Part shown: positions 11,915 through 12,426 of the stretch, piece after piece
Numbering within the stretch: the stretch's first letter is position 1
Layout: each line of letters begins with the position of its first letter
NCBI GenBank assembly: GCA_903921835.1
Contig: CAIXRL010000695.1
Location: 1 to 12,426, forward strand
Reading direction: 5' to 3'
DNA: 12,426 bases
Origin: Candidatus Eiseniibacteriota bacterium
GTDB taxonomy: Bacteria; Eisenbacteria; RBG-16-71-46
Program-made: the position numbers and the translations under genes
The notes under the pieces: generated by a model
Seen by the model: only the letters and a program-made list of their open reading frames with translations
Told to the model about the DNA's origin: nothing
Database searches by the model: none

Positions 11915-12426
11915 GGGCGCGCCCCGCCCGCGGCGATCGGCTCGTGCTGCCGCCACTCGCGATCGATCCACACGCGCGTGAGCGGGTGGATGTCCAGCAC
12001 GGTGTGGTGGAGACCGCGCACGTAGGGCTTCACCAGCTCGTGCGTGGCGTAGTGGTAGATGGGCAGGAACGCTGCCGCGTCGAGCGCGCGCGACTCCGCC
12101 TCGCGCAGCAGCGCGAAGCGCCGCGCCGGCTCGAGCGTGCCCGCCGCTTCGCGCAGCAGCGCGTCGTAGCGCGCGTCCGCCCAGCCCGTGCGGTTGTTGC
12201 CGTCGCCCGAGCGCAGCGGCTCGAGGAACGTGTTCGGGTCGAGGTAGTCGCCGATCCACGATCGCCTCGCCACCGCGTAGTGCAGGTGCGTGGTCGCCTC
12301 CATGTACGACGCGAACTCCTGGTTCTCCAGCTCGACCGGCACGTGCAGCTCGCGTGTCCACATGGCCTGGATCGCCTCGGCGATGCGGCGGTGGTCCTCG
12401 CTCGTGCTGAACAGGATGGCGAAGCG
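11911..12426 (-). CDS. oppA: Oligopeptide ABC transporter substrate-binding protein, OppA-like, C-terminal part
   Basis: The frame is open to the right edge, so the N terminus lies outside the window; 171 C-terminal residues are visible, ending at a TGA (11913-11911). They match SBP family 5, cluster C: 'RFAILFSTSEDHRRIAEAIQ', then 'MWTRELHVPVELENQEFASY', then 'WIGDYLDPNTFLEPLRSGDG' and 'NNRTGWADARYDALLREA', which are hallmark OppA/MppA strings (typically WxxDYxDPxTFL and NNTGWxxxxYD). The close 'PIYHYATHELVKPYVRGLHH' is likewise typical. It should be a periplasmic or lipid-anchored protein that delivers peptides to the OppBC-like channel; the signal sequence cannot be seen. A methionine at 12363 is internal, not a start. 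It is the first visible gene of the operon. Confidence 0.9.
   Translation of the reverse strand, partial: RFAILFSTSEDHRRIAEAIQAMWTRELHVPVELENQEFASYMEATTHLHYAVARRSWIGDYLDPNTFLEPLRSGDGNNRTGWADARYDALLREAAGTLEPARRFALLREAESRALDAAAFLPIYHYATHELVKPYVRGLHHTVLDIHPLTRVWIDREWRQHEPIAAGGARP

Overview
This is a very GC-rich chromosomal window, densely packed with genes. It encodes an outer-membrane beta-barrel and a periplasmic multiheme cytochrome, so the host is a diderm bacterium. The base composition, frequent GTG starts, strong AGGAGG ribosome sites and gene mix would suit an environmental lineage such as Eisenbacteria, Gemmatimonadota, Acidobacteriota or Myxococcota. No rRNA or marker gene is present, so the taxonomy is only a guess.

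Layout, left to right. The window opens inside a DinB-like four-helix protein (+, 2-319). A gene-free stretch follows (320-621) that holds an elaborate set of inverted repeats and three small GGA-bearing hairpins. Next comes a secreted two-HKD phospholipase D-like protein (-, 622-1872). A divergent intergenic region (1873-2089) leads into a + strand run: a CPBP intramembrane protease (2090-2812), a MATE efflux protein overlapping it by 4 nt (2809-4215), and an AIF-like FAD/NAD oxidoreductase (4262-5467). A strong hairpin at 5524-5551 separates this run from the convergent genes on the other strand.

The centre of the window is a two-gene minus-strand operon: a decaheme c-type cytochrome of the MtrA/DmsE type (7810-8727) followed 9 nt later by an MtrB/PioB-family outer-membrane barrel (5578-7800). 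Together they look like a trans-outer-membrane electron conduit. Its upstream region (8728-9082) contains repeated CTACGG half-sites, a 10-bp palindrome and a nested inverted repeat. Immediately upstream and on the same strand is a NarL/LuxR-type regulator (9083-9898). Its receiver domain has lost the phosphoacceptor aspartate and carries a Cys/His-containing insertion, which makes it a candidate redox- or metal-responsive regulator of the conduit.

The right end is a minus-strand oligopeptide ABC transporter: OppA-like binding protein (cut by the window end, 11911-12426), OppB-like permease (10997-11914) and OppC-like permease (10098-11000), joined by 4-nt GTGA overlaps. No ATPase genes lie downstream of oppC inside the window.

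The most interesting points are the conduit with its unusual neighbouring regulator, and the structured element at 330-544. All coordinates come from reading the sequence. No database search or folding program was run.
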